Below are positions 22,711-33,734 of a stretch of 64,000 nt of DNA, in pieces. The DNA lies in contig WUJK01000001.1 of NCBI GenBank assembly GCA_011317545.1, positions 1,965,001-2,029,000 of the forward strand, read 5' to 3'. The notes under the pieces are model-generated. The model made no database searches, was not told where the DNA came from, and saw only the letters and a list, made by a program, of their open reading frames with translations. A program made the translations under genes and the position numbers. How positions within the stretch are numbered: the stretch's first letter is position 1; each line of letters opens with the position of its first letter. This DNA comes from Coniella vitis. Lineage: Eukaryota; Ascomycota; Sordariomycetes; Diaporthales; Schizoparmaceae.

Positions 22711-25700
22711 CTTCAAGTGATGCGGAATTGTTGTCAGTTCGAGTCGTGCGGGTAAGGACCTAGCGCGATAAGCCGATCGTTGAGGGTTGGGTTGTGTCTG
22801 CGCCGAGCTCCTGGAGCTGCGATGACAATGGTATGTCCTTTTTCTTGTTTCTGGCTTTTTAATTTCCTTGTGAAGAGCAGGAGATCAGCTTGGAAAGTGG
22901 TTCCGCGCTGGTCGGTGGTTCTGTGTAGGATTGTGGTGGTAGAGGGGTCCAAGGTCCGATAGGCACGCTGCTGAAGCTGCCAAGTTTTTGTTGTCTGTCG
23001 GTCGTTGCGGTAGAACGGCTTGAAATTGCTGTTGTCTGTCTTCTTTTTCTGGAATCTCAGGCGGTGGTGGTACGTGAGTTGGATGTGTTGGCTTTGCGGG
23101 CCGATGCGGAGATACAGAGCTCCAAGTAGGGTCAATGAGAGGATCGAATCGCGTTGTCGAGGCAAGGAATGTGTCCGTGGGAAGGGGAGAGGAGAGGGAA
23201 AAGAGACTGTTGACGATCCTACCCGGTGGCCATGAAGAATGAACTTGGATGGCGACGGCTCGACGTTGGGTAGGGTCGGCGTGCAGGTGGCAGTAGGTAG
23301 AACAATGGAGGAAAGAAGGAAGGAGAGAGGAGTATAAACGGATTGGGAAGTCTGGTTGACCGATGGGGCACGTACTGTCCCTATGTACGGCTTGCTCAGT
23401 TGGGACAGCTGGTACGAGCCTCCCACCCTGCCGAGCTGCCTTTGACTCGGGGCGTGCTAAGGCCCTCTGCTTGGGGTTGGCTGGGTGCTGGGCAGGGCCT
23501 AAACGCTGGGGCGAATATCCTGGCAGAGGGTCCGGCACGTTGGACGATCGCCTAAACGGGCAACAGAGGCAACAGAGCCCTTTTGCCTCAGCACTCCAAA
23601 CGCTACAGCACAGCAGCCACTTGATGGTCCACTTTTGGAGCGCTGCAACAACGCCACCCCGCGAAATTGTCAGGTGAAACGCCCTCTGCTGCGTGCTTAT
23701 GTGTGCTGCTGCGTTGCCAAATTTGGAGAAGTCTTGGTTTTCTTCTTCTTTCTCTCTTGATCAACTTCACAAACATGGAGCAAACAGACTGGCCAGATGC
23801 CAAATGCAGCTGCTAGCGCCCTTGAGCGGGGGTGGCCATTCTGGCTACTGTTCAACACCGCGGGAAGCGGGTGTGGGTACAAGGATACTTAGGTACACAG
23901 CAAGCTAGGTCATCTGGCGCCAAAGTAAAGCACCTAGGCAGTTCCTTCCTTGGATGCGCGCGCTGGAGAAACGGATCCAGCCGATACGATACAGGAGATA
24001 CTACGCGAGTGCGGAAGTACCTGGCAAGATACCTAGGCACTGAGCGAAGTTTTCACGAGGCACATACGCCCTGTTGGAACTACTCTCAACGGTGGTCGTA
24101 TTGAATGTCCGACTTGGGAAAACACAAAGGGAACCGCAAGCGGCGACAGAGCTTACTGGACGGTTCTCTTCTTAAGATATCTGGGACAAGAGCCAATGTG
24201 GGGGGAAAGTGATGCACATCCGTTGGAGTCGACGGAGCTATGTCCAGCGAAGGAACTCAGAGTATACTCGCCGTACATGCCGTTCAGGTTATTGAGCAGC
24301 TGCATAGCTCGCAGCACTACGGTATGCTGTACCAGGGCTCACCCCTGAAAACACTTTAGGTAGCAGTCAGGGTAACTTAGCACTCCACCGCTTTGATCAT
24401 AGGGTTGTACATAGTATCTACTATGTACATGTCGGCCAGCCGACGTCAGCCTGCTTTCAATTACCGGCTGGACCGCATGTTTCACTCGACTCTGGGACAA
24501 CGAGGTTTCTTTTCACTTTCGGCCGTCGAACAAGTCCTCCTGGAGATCGAATCATTTCTACACAGTATTTTGTCTCGACCTCAACTAAGCATTCGGTTCT
24601 TAGCGGGTCGACGCTGGACGCCTCTGCAGGGTGGTCTTCGAGCTGGATATAGACATGGTTTGGCGTACAAGGCGAGTATTGACCCGGGAAATACCATTGC
24701 TCTTTTGCCAGCTTAAGTTTGTGGCACCTCTCGTGTGTGCCGTGGTATACGTACTATGTACACTATGTATAGTAGTGTCCAGCTTCGAGTTGCGACTGCA
24801 TCTATCAAACTTGGTATCCCACCTTGGAGTCGACGTTCGTACCACTTCGACAATATGGAGTCCAAGATCGATGCCACTCATACTCTAGACGAGGTCCATC
24901 GGCTGTGTTAGCAATGACTCGTTCCCACGGATCTGGAAGACTAGCGGCAGCATTACACTCCGACACCTATTGCTGCCCGCTTTCTAGCTTCGAGGTTTGT
25001 CTGAGGCTCTAGCAACAGCCCGAAGAGCTAATTACATATGCAAGCAGGGCAAGCTGGAAGCACAATGCCACAGTTTCTTCATGATGATGCGCTCATAAGT
25101 ATGTGCTGCGTGCGGCTACATGTAAGCCCCCGCACTCGACTGAGGTACTTTAGAACTGGGCCGTTGGGGCTCTCGAAACATGCATTTGGGCAGACCGCGG
25201 CGCGATTCGAGACAAAAATAAAATAAAAAAAATCCGCCTTTGCAACCCTCATATGCGACAGGGAGGGCTGGCTTATCAAACGCATATACACGCGGCCAGC
25301 GCTTTTGGTCAGGGACGGCACGGACTCTGGTTGCAGAACAATGGCTCGTATTCACGCTTGCCGGCCCCTGAGGGTTTGATCAGGAGCGCAGCACGATAGC
25401 ACGGGGTACTCTGAGGTGGAACAGTAGCAAGCCAGAGGGGCCGTAATGCGAACATCATGGGTGCACGAAGTAACTGTACTGTGTAGGGAAGAAAACATTC
25501 AAGTTTGGTAGCCATCAAGGCAGAAGATGCTGCAGCGGTACAAGACAGCTTTGGGGTACCTAGGTAGATATTTGCTGTTTAAAGGTATAGCTGATCCTTG
25601 GCCCCTTTGAGAACTTAATTATGCTGTGTAAGCAAGCAGCAAAGCATGGCCATGCTGGGGAAGCAGAAGTCATCGAGCAGACACCGCCTAAAGTCGGGCG

Positions 25701-26080
25701 ATGGCAGGCAAAAGGCGGTGACAGCTTTCTGCTGGCAGAATTGAAGCTGAGGGCCCGCTCTTTCTCGGCCCTGCCTGACAATCTGAGATGAGACGCAAGG
25801 GATCTCGGCGTGCAACTCCATTGACATACGCCCCCGATTGAACGCTACAAGCTACTTGCAGACAATTCTTTGGCCGGCGCATCATGACACTTGCTGAGCA
25901 CTTGCACTTTCGACCATTCTGACACGCACATCTCCCAGCTCGCCTCAGCCTCCGGAAACGCGTCAACAAGTTGCCGTCTCCGAATTCGCCGACGCGTTCC
26001 GACTCCTCATTCACAACTGCTTGACCACGACCTCGACTCCACCATCACCAACGAAGCCGTGCTCAGACGCTTTCGCAAAG
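22711..26080. other. Long divergent spacer between SSD1 and GLE1
   Basis: The SSD1 side (to about 23540) is C/T-rich on the minus strand and is probably its long leader and promoter; two overlapping open frames there (230 and 217 codons) are Pro/Ser/Thr-rich and look like compositional artefacts. The middle contains TACATAGTA/TACTATGTA motifs (24408, 24419, 24752), TACCTAGGTA (25557-25566) and related strings near 23885 and 24027. No gene is supported. Confidence 0.6.
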
Positions 26081-27837
26081 ATGGCGAGCACCTCGCCTGC
26101 TCCACGTGCCTCGCGTTATCCTCGCGCAAAGGCCATATCCTCCAGTCCACAACCCACCATGCACGATTGGCTTTCACCAGATCGCAATCTGGAAAGGTCA
26201 CATAAAGAGGCACTCGCCATAGCAGATGCCGAGCACCGGCGCATACGAGAACGAGCGTAAGTAAACAGTGGTATGGTGGACTGGATGTATGCTTTTTGCC
26301 AAAGAAATATATAAGGCTGATTTACCATTTCTGCCAGTGAACATGTCCTGTGGCTTCACGAGCAAAAAGAAGCAAGCAACGAGATTGCCGAGAAAGCACG
26401 TCGAGACGCGGAACGGCTACGCATGACACAAGAGAAGATACGGCTTACCAACGAGTTCATTGCGAACGAGCAAAAGCGCGTTCAAGCGGAGAAGGAGGCT
26501 ATCGAGCGCGAACGACGACTGCGAGAGCTGAAAGCCACGCAGGTACCTCCTCTTTCCCCTGTGCAGCCTCAAGCAGCCGAGTCAGCACGTCCCGCCGCGG
26601 CGCCTGCACAAGCAAGAACGACGAGTACACCTTCAGCGCAACCTGTCCAGCCACCACAGTCCGTCCTGAAACCTACCCCAGCAACTCTCATTAATGCTCT
26701 GCCCGCGAAGCCTGCTGCTGCCTCCCCCTTCGCGGCTGCAAAGCCCGCAGCACCGATTGTCGCAACCTCAGGAGCGGCTGCACCGGTTGCCGTAGCCCCG
26801 AAAGCAGATGCAAAGAGACAACGCGCTCTACTCATACATAAAAACCTCAAAGGTCTGCGCACATCTATCAACGACGTTCAAGTACGCCAAAATGCGGCCC
26901 TCAAGAACAGAGCGGGAGACTTGCGCCGAGAGCTCCGAAAATGCGTCGGCCAATTATCTTTTGATAAGAAGGGCAACCTTGCAGTGGTGAGTTCCCTCTT
27001 TATAACGGCAATCACATCTTGAAAACCGCAAGCTGAAATTATTTGCAGATGAACAAGGTGTCTACGGTCTTGAAGGAGGGGTTAGCGAATCAAGTCAACT
27101 CCGAATTGGTCGATCCAAGTCATTTTGTTTTTGACGAGAGACAACCAGTGGAGGGAGCAGCCAACAATGATCGACTACCTTCGCTATTCCTATTCTTACT
27201 CAACCATCTAGCCAAATGTGTCATCAATCAGTTTATGGACGAATCCAGCGCCAATACCAAGACAGCCGACCCAATCGGCATCCTAATCGCCTCGATATTC
27301 TCCGATCCAGCCATGCACTGGCGCGGGAAGCCTCTGGTTGATATCCTCATTGCCAAGTTCTACGTCGTCTGCCCGGTGCTTTTTGGTGCTCGAGGTACCG
27401 AAAAGACAACACAGGGCCGCGAGCGGGTAGGCTGGAAGCGGCGAGGCCCCAACGCGTGGATGCCTGAAGCCGAGCACTTCAACCGGCAGACTGGTCTCGG
27501 CGCGGGCTACGCGGCCATTTCGCTGCGCGACTTCTCCAAATCCAAAAAATCAAACCCGTATCCCATGTCTCACTACTGGACAGCCATGTCGCAGATTGTC
27601 AACACGCCGCCGGCAGAAATGTCGAATACGGCATGCACCGTCCTCAAAGCCATGATTGATCACTATGAGCAACGATTCCTGCTTTTCTACGGGACGGCAG
27701 CCGTTGCGGCACTGCGGCTGGCACTGGTTGATTTCCCGACGAATGCAAAGTCGGCGGGCTGTGGAGATGTTGCTGTTGAGGCGCTGATTGTTCATGGCAA
27801 GAGTCTCAAGACCAAGTATGGGCTTGCGCTCGCATAG
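26081..27837 (+). CDS. GLE1: GLE1, nuclear pore mRNA export factor
   Basis: Three exons, 26081-26256, 26338-26986 and 27049-27837, encode 537 residues, almost the length of yeast Gle1. With inositol hexakisphosphate, Gle1 activates the DEAD-box ATPase Dbp5 on the cytoplasmic face of the nuclear pore to release exported mRNPs. The N-terminus is short and Ser/Pro-rich. It is followed by a long charged coiled coil (NEFIANEQKRVQAEKEAIER), an Ala/Pro linker, and the conserved C-terminal HEAT-like domain with FLLNHLAKCVINQF, ASIFSDPAMHWRGKPL, KRRGPNAWMPEAEHFNRQTG and GAGYAAISLRDF. The ATG at 26081 is preferred because upstream in-frame sequence (back to 26021) lacks family character; this choice is less certain than the rest. 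Confidence 0.93.
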
Positions 27838-28403
27838 CGAGCGGCCTGGTGCAATGGCCAGGAACGCTCGTCATACTCACAGAGTTACTAGTGGTTGGGT
27901 TTATGATCAAGCCGTACTCCATTGCAGCTGTTTGCATGGATTCATACTGCATTGAGGCTGTTTAGGTCACCAAAGCGAACTAGAATCGGACGTACTGTGC
28001 ACAATATACGGGCGGCGGCATTGAGATGACATTGATGATGCGATTTACGATTCTGCGGCGTTTTGGAGGATCATGGCCAGCTGATTTTAGTTGGTTGGAT
28101 AGTTGACGCCTCAAAACAGATATAATACAAATACAGAACCTGCCTGTACAATCACGATGAACAACACAATACATTAGTATGTGAGCTTCTAATCAGACCC
28201 GCCTTCGTCTTGCTTCTGGTTTTGCCCGCTCGTAGTGCTGCTTGAGGGAATTCCGAACGCCAGCCTGACTTGTTTAAATGCCAAATCTCCCAGACAAACC
28301 GAGGTATCCTAACCCAAACGCCCGCTGTCTATGCGATTTTATCCCAAACAGTCCTTCTTTTGCCCTTGGCCATCTCTTCTCCTTCTACCTCCTCTCCGTG
28401 TAT
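27838..28403. other. Convergent intergenic region, GLE1 and TLG1
   Basis: Two 3' UTRs facing each other. I see nothing else. Confidence 0.6.
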
Positions 28404-29275
28404 CTATAAAATCAAAAGCAAAACCAACAAGATACACAGCACCAAGATCAACAACCCTATACACCAACTACTCAATCGATCCTCATTATGCTTCACAACA
28501 TACTTGAGCTTGTCCATGCCCGTCTGCAGCCTTCCGCCCACCCGATCCGCAAGCCGATCCGTCATTTCCAGCATCTCGCGCTGCTCCTCGAGCTCCCTTC
28601 CCATATCGCCCGCCTGTCGTCTTAGCGTGTCAACCGTCTGGTACACCCCATCGAGATGCACATCCTGCTCGCGCATCATTTGCTGCACCTGCTGCTGCTC
28701 GAATTCGGCCGCATAGTCCTCTGGTCCGTGGCCTTCCCCGTCATCCAGATCGTCATCCACTGCGAATGCGCTTGGATCGGGAAGGTCTGAGGATCCAGCG
28801 CCAACTCCTTTGCGTTTGCTTTTGCTGTTTGGGGACGAAGAAGATCCCTTGGCAAGTTCATCGCGCATATCTTCCACCTCGCCGCCAATTTCCTGCACGA
28901 GCCGCTTGCGCCGCGTGACTTCGTGCGCCGAGAGGCCGAATTGCGCTGGGTTGGCTTCGACGGCTTGCACCGAGGCGATAAGGTCGGCGAGGTCTTCGGC
29001 GAGAGTGGCAAGGGCGGCTTCGAGGTCGGTGCGTGCCGAGGCGAGTTCGGGCGAGGCGTGGGTGGTGGAGAGGGAGCGGATGCGGAGATAGGAGGCGAAG
29101 AGGGGCCGGGTGGCTTCCATTTGAGCGAGGACATCTCTGTTGGATTTGGTTAGTCCTTGAGTATCGCTTTGAATTTGGGCCTGCTTGGGAGTCGCCGTGG
29201 AGATTGTAGATGCCTTGGCTGGACATACTGCTGGACTTGGAGGAAGGGATCCTCTTCGTTGGTCGAGGACATCAT
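28404..29275 (-). CDS. TLG1: TLG1-type Qc-SNARE (syntaxin 6 family)
   Basis: Two exons, 29275-29229 and 29136-28404, encode about 259 residues. Exon 1 holds the conserved opening EEDPFLQVQQ, continued by DVLAQ in exon 2, typical of the syntaxin-6 N-terminal domain. A linker with Ser/Lys and acidic runs follows. The SNARE motif then begins near QDVHLDGVYQTVDTLRRQ, carries the central Gln in the LEEQREML region, and ends KYVVKHNEDR. The protein finishes with a tail anchor of about 20 residues (WCIGLLILVLCILLVLLLIL) and nothing after it. Tlg1 acts at the trans-Golgi network and endosomes in retrograde fusion. The start has tandem ATGs (29275 and 29272). Divergent from the cyclophilin gene. Confidence 0.92.
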
Positions 29276-29964
29276 CTTGGATGCGGGTGTTGGGGCTTAA
29301 ATGCCATCAGAATATGAAAGGGAAGTGGTTTATGCGTTGTTATCACTTGAGCTCTGGAGAGAGAAGAGGACAATGGTGATGCTGATGAGCTGGCTGATTG
29401 ACTGGCCAAGTTGGTGGTTGTCGTGGGTTGGACTGGCTTATCGATTACAGGAGTTGGTGATGCCAAAGGGATGCCTGTGCTACTATGTACAAACAGCCGC
29501 CCTGTTCTCTACCGTAGAATGCGTTCCAAGAAGTGGACTGTACAGCTGCAGGGGCACCCTAGGGCCCTGCAGCGGGGGACCAGGGGGTAAGGTCCAGTGG
29601 GAGGCGGAGGGGTGGTGTTTTAGCTGGGGGTCTCCCCCACTGGGTCTAACCCACTGGCACGGCACCATGTTGACTTTAGTGGGACGTTCCTACTACTACT
29701 ACCTAGGTAAGGGTATGTACTATCTGCACTGCTGGTAGCTTCATGCATGTGGCAAGCAACGCAACCAAGCACGTCGATCCGACCTTCTTGCGCCCGTGTG
29801 TTGCTGAAACGTGTCTACCTCCCATCTTTCTTTTCTCTTTTTCTCCGTATCCATTTCCTCCTTTCTTCTTCTCTCTCTTCTGGAATCTACCCAGATCAAT
29901 TGGTAAATCGTCCATCGACTTACCAAACACCACCCACCCACATAAACCCCAAAGCTCCTCCAAC
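29276..29964. promoter_or_regulatory. Divergent promoter region with GC-rich hairpins
   Basis: The part next to the cyclophilin (29815-29885) is a strong CT-rich leader. The middle holds TACTATGTA at 29481, a perfect 9-bp inverted repeat (GCTGCAGGG at 29545-29553 with CCCTGCAGC at 29565-29573), a second near-perfect hairpin around CCACTGGGT/ACCCACTGG at about 29637-29657, and TACCTAGGTA at 29700-29709. Confidence 0.55.
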
Positions 29965-30824
29965 ATGTTCAACCTCCGGCGGCTCCTCATCTCGGCCGCG
30001 CTGCTCATCGGCGTGAGCATGTTGCTTTTTAGCAGCACCGCCGCCGCGGCCAAGGGCCCCAAGATTACCCACAAGGTCTACTTTGATATTGAGCACGGCG
30101 ACGAGAGCCTCGGCCGCATCGTCATTGGTCTCTACGGCAAGACGACCCCCAAGACAGCCGAGAACTTCCGCGCTCTGGCTACCGGTGAGAAAGGGTTCGG
30201 ATACGAGGGCTCGACCTTCCACCGTGTCATTAAGAACTTTATGATTCAAGGTGGTGACTTTACCCGCGGTGATGGTACTGGTGGCAAGTCGAGTAAGTCG
30301 TGACTTTTGTCCCTCCTTTTTTTACTTGCTTTCTGTGCTATTTTTAAGTGTCATTACGTTCAATTGCATCCTATGGAATGTGAAGGGCAGCTAAACAAAC
30401 AATCATTGCTGACGTATGACCTTGCGGCAAATTAAACAGTCTACGGCGACCGCTTCCCCGATGAGAACTTCAAGCTCAAGCACTCCAAGAAGGGTCTCTT
30501 GTCCATGGCCAACGCCGGCAAGGACACCAACGGCTCGCAGTTCTTCATCACTACCATCGTTACCTCGTACGTTCTTTGTTGCATTGTTCTGCCTCTCCTA
30601 TACCAACCACCGAGGATGGGAAGATATATCTAACACATTGGACCTTTGACAGTTGGTTGGACGGCAAGCACGTTGTCTTTGGCGAAGTCCTCGAAGGCTA
30701 CGACATTGTCGAAAAGATTGAGAACGTCGACAAGAACCCCGGCGACAAGCCCAAGCAGACCGTCAAGATCGTCAAGAGCGGAGAGCTGCCTGTGCCCGAA
30801 GAAGGTATCCACGTGGAACTCTAA
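29965..30824 (+). CDS. Secretory-pathway cyclophilin, peptidyl-prolyl isomerase
   Basis: Three exons, 29965-30292, 30440-30566 and 30653-30824, encode 208 residues. The N-terminal 28 residues form a signal peptide (MFNLRRLLISAALLIGVSML, Ala-rich cleavage region). The cyclophilin domain follows with all hallmarks: FRALATGEKG, STFHRVIKNFMIQGGDFT (catalytic Arg in FHRVI), GLLSMANAG, NGSQFFIT, WLDGKHVVFGEV. This is the CPR2/CPR5 (CypB) type, assisting folding in the ER. It ends HVEL, which resembles but is not the canonical HDEL retention signal, so ER retention is probable, not certain. The promoter is shared with TLG1. Confidence 0.95.
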
Positions 30825-31188
30825 AGTGTGCAACCTACACAGTCCCCGAAAATAAACACCACCTTGCCATACACTCTTCTTTCCATTCTCGAACAAGAAC
30901 CCGAATTGGTATTCTATAACCCCCCCCCCCACAGAGCTCCAAGATGTACCTCCTGCCGCACATATCTGTTTCGAATCCACGTTCCAATACACATATTCAA
31001 ATGTACTCTAGAAAAGAAAGGCGAAAGAACAATCGGAGATAGGCTTCCGGGGGTGCCAGAGCCCACCCAAGAAAAAAAAAAGGGATTGGCGACGAGGGAA
31101 GAAAAAGGAATATATGATTGTGCTGCAGGCCCCCAACTTCTCGTTTCCATACTTGTCTTCCTGTCCTCTCTCTTTCTCCCTCTCCCAT
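30825..31188. other. Short spacer after cyclophilin
   Basis: Contains the cyclophilin 3' UTR, a polyC run near 30921 and an A-rich run near 31073. The last 60 bases are C/T-rich and may be the leader of the next gene. Confidence 0.5.
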
Positions 31189-31566
31189 ATGTGCGACTCC
31201 AAAATGCTTCACCGCAATCCAAAAGAGTGTATTCGTGCTGATTCGCCCCTCTCCGCGCCTCCCAAAACTGTAGAACCCCAATACGGAACCGCTGACTGGG
31301 CCGCCGGCTACACAGACGGCGAGCCCGCCGAGCAGATCCCAGAAGCTGCCCAGGAAGCTCCCGCACCTGTTGCCGCTCCCGACCAAGAACAACAAGCCAC
31401 CACCCCTTCCAGCACCGACAATGCTGATGCCGCTGAAGGATGGATGACGATTCAGCGAGGTGCCTTCTTCATCGTCATTGTTGGCGCTGTGGCTGTCTAC
31501 TTGCGCATGTCGTCGAGGAGGCGAGGGTTCAAGGAGGATGTGGGTTATGAGAAGACGATGGCATAG
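31189..31566 (+). CDS. Small single-span membrane protein, unknown function
   Basis: Not recognised. From the ATG at 31189 it reads 125 residues. After a weak N-terminus comes a hydrophilic segment VEPQYGTADWAAGYTDGEPA, then a Glu/Pro/Ala-rich linker, then WMTIQRGAFFIVIVGAVAVYLRM, a transmembrane segment near residues 90-110 followed by basic SSRRRG and the end DVGYEKTMA. The positive side predicts a short cytosolic tail. The first 25-30 codons look non-coding and a possible acceptor (CTGTAG) lies just before the codon series for VEPQYG, so the true N-terminus may be in another exon I could not find. Confidence 0.5.
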   Translation: MCDSKMLHRNPKECIRADSPLSAPPKTVEPQYGTADWAAGYTDGEPAEQIPEAAQEAPAPVAAPDQEQQATTPSSTDNADAAEGWMTIQRGAFFIVIVGAVAVYLRMSSRRRGFKEDVGYEKTMA

Positions 31567-32063
31567 GCAGCCAAGCAGAGAAAGAAAGAAATACTAGTTG
31601 GTGTACTCCAGATTTTAAAGCGGTTGTTTGCTGAGTATGCAGATGCGTGGATACCCGATTGGATTCGTTTTTGATCAAGGAATCAATCTGCTGATTCAAG
31701 GGGCGATGTACACTGTGGTCGTCGCATGTGATATTTTTAACGGGGGTTTCCTTTGACATTTGCCTGTAATTTGGGTTATTCAATGAAACTGTATGTCTCT
31801 TGGCTCTCAAGTCACTTACTGTATCAGCAGTTGTCATATTTCCTCGCTGCCGCCAAACGAGCGCACCAAACTAGCTGATTTCATCTGTTTTGGACCTTTT
31901 ATCCGACAGCTTTTCTCCTGGTCCAATCTCAGGCTGGCGAGGCTATGCGAAGCTCTCTCTTCTGCTTGTCTGTCCATTGTCAGCTATAAACGGTGCAGCT
32001 CGTTGTCACCACAGCAGGCATCCCGATGTAATGGCTCCCGATAACCTACCCAGCAACTTACAA
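31567..32063. other. Convergent intergenic region
   Basis: Between the small membrane protein (+) and the HET-domain gene (-). I see no feature in it. Confidence 0.5.
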
Positions 32064-33734
32064 TCAAGTCAGACCCATGTTCAACAATAGCTCTAGGTAA
32101 AGGTTTGCATTTGTATCTCTTCTGGACAAGAGCTCGGTTGCAAGCCTGAATTCGCCCTCCCCCCGATCCAAAGCCTCACGGAGGAATGCTCTTCTGTCCG
32201 ATGAACCGACTTCTTTCCAGGGGAATGCGGCTAAATAGGCGCGCCACCATTCTTCCTCTTCCACAGCGTCCTGCAGCTGATTGATTTTCTCATTGTCCTT
32301 CGCATCGATGGCGGTATTCAACGCATGCCATACAGAGTCAGAAAAGTCTCCTATCATGAGGCGATCAAGGTCTTCTTCTTGTATCAAGTCTTTGTGGAGG
32401 TTCACAACTCTGTCGCGGAAGTCGCTGAGGTTACCGTGATGGATGGACACTTGTTGATATGGCTGATGTGGGTGTCGATACAAGGGCTTCTCCGTCGTGG
32501 GCCTGTGATATCGGTTTCGCACACGCTGCGGCAACAATTTGTTGGACGGGGCTTTGGAAATTTGTGCGCACACACGCCGATGAAATTCGATCAGCATGTC
32601 TAGTACGTGCTCAGACCAGGTGACTTTAGCATCAACGTAAGGGCTCAGTCTCATTTTCATGGCAACACAAGCACCATACACCACTGTTTCATCACAAACA
32701 TGACCGACGACCTGTAAAGCACTGGCCAGAACTGTTCGGAAGCATTCCCATTCGTCCGAGTCATCTCGGCAGGGAGATATCCTCATGCAGGACAACGCTC
32801 GATAGTAGAGTTGCGAAGGCGAGAGTGTGTAGTCGCTCACAAGGAAGTTCTCGGACGGCTTTTGGCGCGTCAGCGATAAGAGCGCAAAGACACGGTCGCG
32901 TAGATCACTGCATTCTGCTCGGTGGAATTGCCATATGAGATTGTCGAGTTTGAAGAGGTAGGTATCGCCGAGATGCCACGTCCTCCTCGCAACACAAAGC
33001 ATGATAAGCTCTTGATTGAAAAGAGTATGGGCAGTCTGGCCGTTGAGCCTCAGTTGATTGATCGTCTGAAGGGCTTGTGACCATTTTTCTTCGGATATTA
33101 TGTGCAGCCCGCATTGGATAGTGAGCTGGTGCGGAAGGATGAACTCCTGCACTATCCACACCCGCCGCCAGTAGGGGCGCTCGGTCAAGTGTAGTATGGC
33201 TTTCACAAAACGTTCTGTATCGCAGCGCCATGATTTCACTGTCTCGAGATCCATCCTGTACTTACTGTCCAGGAGCGACATAGCGTAGCTCGAATCATCT
33301 GCGGGAGGACCAAGCCAGGCAATGGTGCGCGACGCACCACCGAAGATTTGCGACATGAGGCCGACTTGATGACTGCGCTCATGGACATCGCCTTGGTTGA
33401 TGCAGATGAAATCAATCCAGAGATAGGCGATGGCCGATGAGTACGGGGTTGCAAGTTGCTGCGTCAGGGCTTCGAGGGCCAGATAGAGGTTTTCTCGCAC
33501 GAGCAGGGGCTGACCATTGACCCAAATGTTCCGAGTCTGAGCTGAATCGCCCCATGTATAAGACAAGGCGATGTAGGAAGGCGCTGAGGCGAGCTCGAAG
33601 GTCTCGAGGTTCCCGTAGATGCAAGCATTGGAATTAAGGGAATCCGACAGCAGTGAGAACAAGCGAATACTCTGCGTCGATCGGTCCAAGCTGGTGTACT
33701 GCAAGGCTGCCATGGCCGCGGACAGGTTTGACAT
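32064..33734 (-). CDS. HET-domain protein (heterokaryon incompatibility)
   Basis: A single uninterrupted frame of 556 residues. The HET domain occupies roughly residues 50-205, with its three usual blocks: YIALSYTWGD, LWIDFICINQGD followed by ERSHQVGLMSQI, and RRVWIVQEFILP. The C-terminal part (about 350 residues) is helical and contains no NACHT, WD40 or ankyrin repeats that I can see. HET-domain proteins trigger cell death after fusion of incompatible strains, usually with a partner locus; most of the many paralogues per genome have no known function. The lack of introns contrasts with its neighbours, as is common in this family. ATG choice at 33734 is natural, with a second Met at residue 8. 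Confidence 0.88.
   Translation of the reverse strand: MSNLSAAMAALQYTSLDRSTQSIRLFSLLSDSLNSNACIYGNLETFELASAPSYIALSYTWGDSAQTRNIWVNGQPLLVRENLYLALEALTQQLATPYSSAIAYLWIDFICINQGDVHERSHQVGLMSQIFGGASRTIAWLGPPADDSSYAMSLLDSKYRMDLETVKSWRCDTERFVKAILHLTERPYWRRVWIVQEFILPHQLTIQCGLHIISEEKWSQALQTINQLRLNGQTAHTLFNQELIMLCVARRTWHLGDTYLFKLDNLIWQFHRAECSDLRDRVFALLSLTRQKPSENFLVSDYTLSPSQLYYRALSCMRISPCRDDSDEWECFRTVLASALQVVGHVCDETVVYGACVAMKMRLSPYVDAKVTWSEHVLDMLIEFHRRVCAQISKAPSNKLLPQRVRNRYHRPTTEKPLYRHPHQPYQQVSIHHGNLSDFRDRVVNLHKDLIQEEDLDRLMIGDFSDSVWHALNTAIDAKDNEKINQLQDAVEEEEWWRAYLAAFPWKEVGSSDRRAFLREALDRGEGEFRLATELLSRRDTNANLYLELLLNMGLT

Noticed and set aside
22734..23538. Two overlapping minus-strand frames (230 and 217 codons) upstream of SSD1
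   Set aside because: Both are Pro/Ser/Thr-rich in a C/T-rich leader, overlap in different frames, and show no recognisable domain; better read as SSD1 leader and promoter.
30914..31366. 150-codon minus-strand frame opposite the small membrane protein
   Set aside because: Composition is Arg/Trp/Phe-rich as expected for an antisense shadow; the plus strand has a coherent transmembrane protein.
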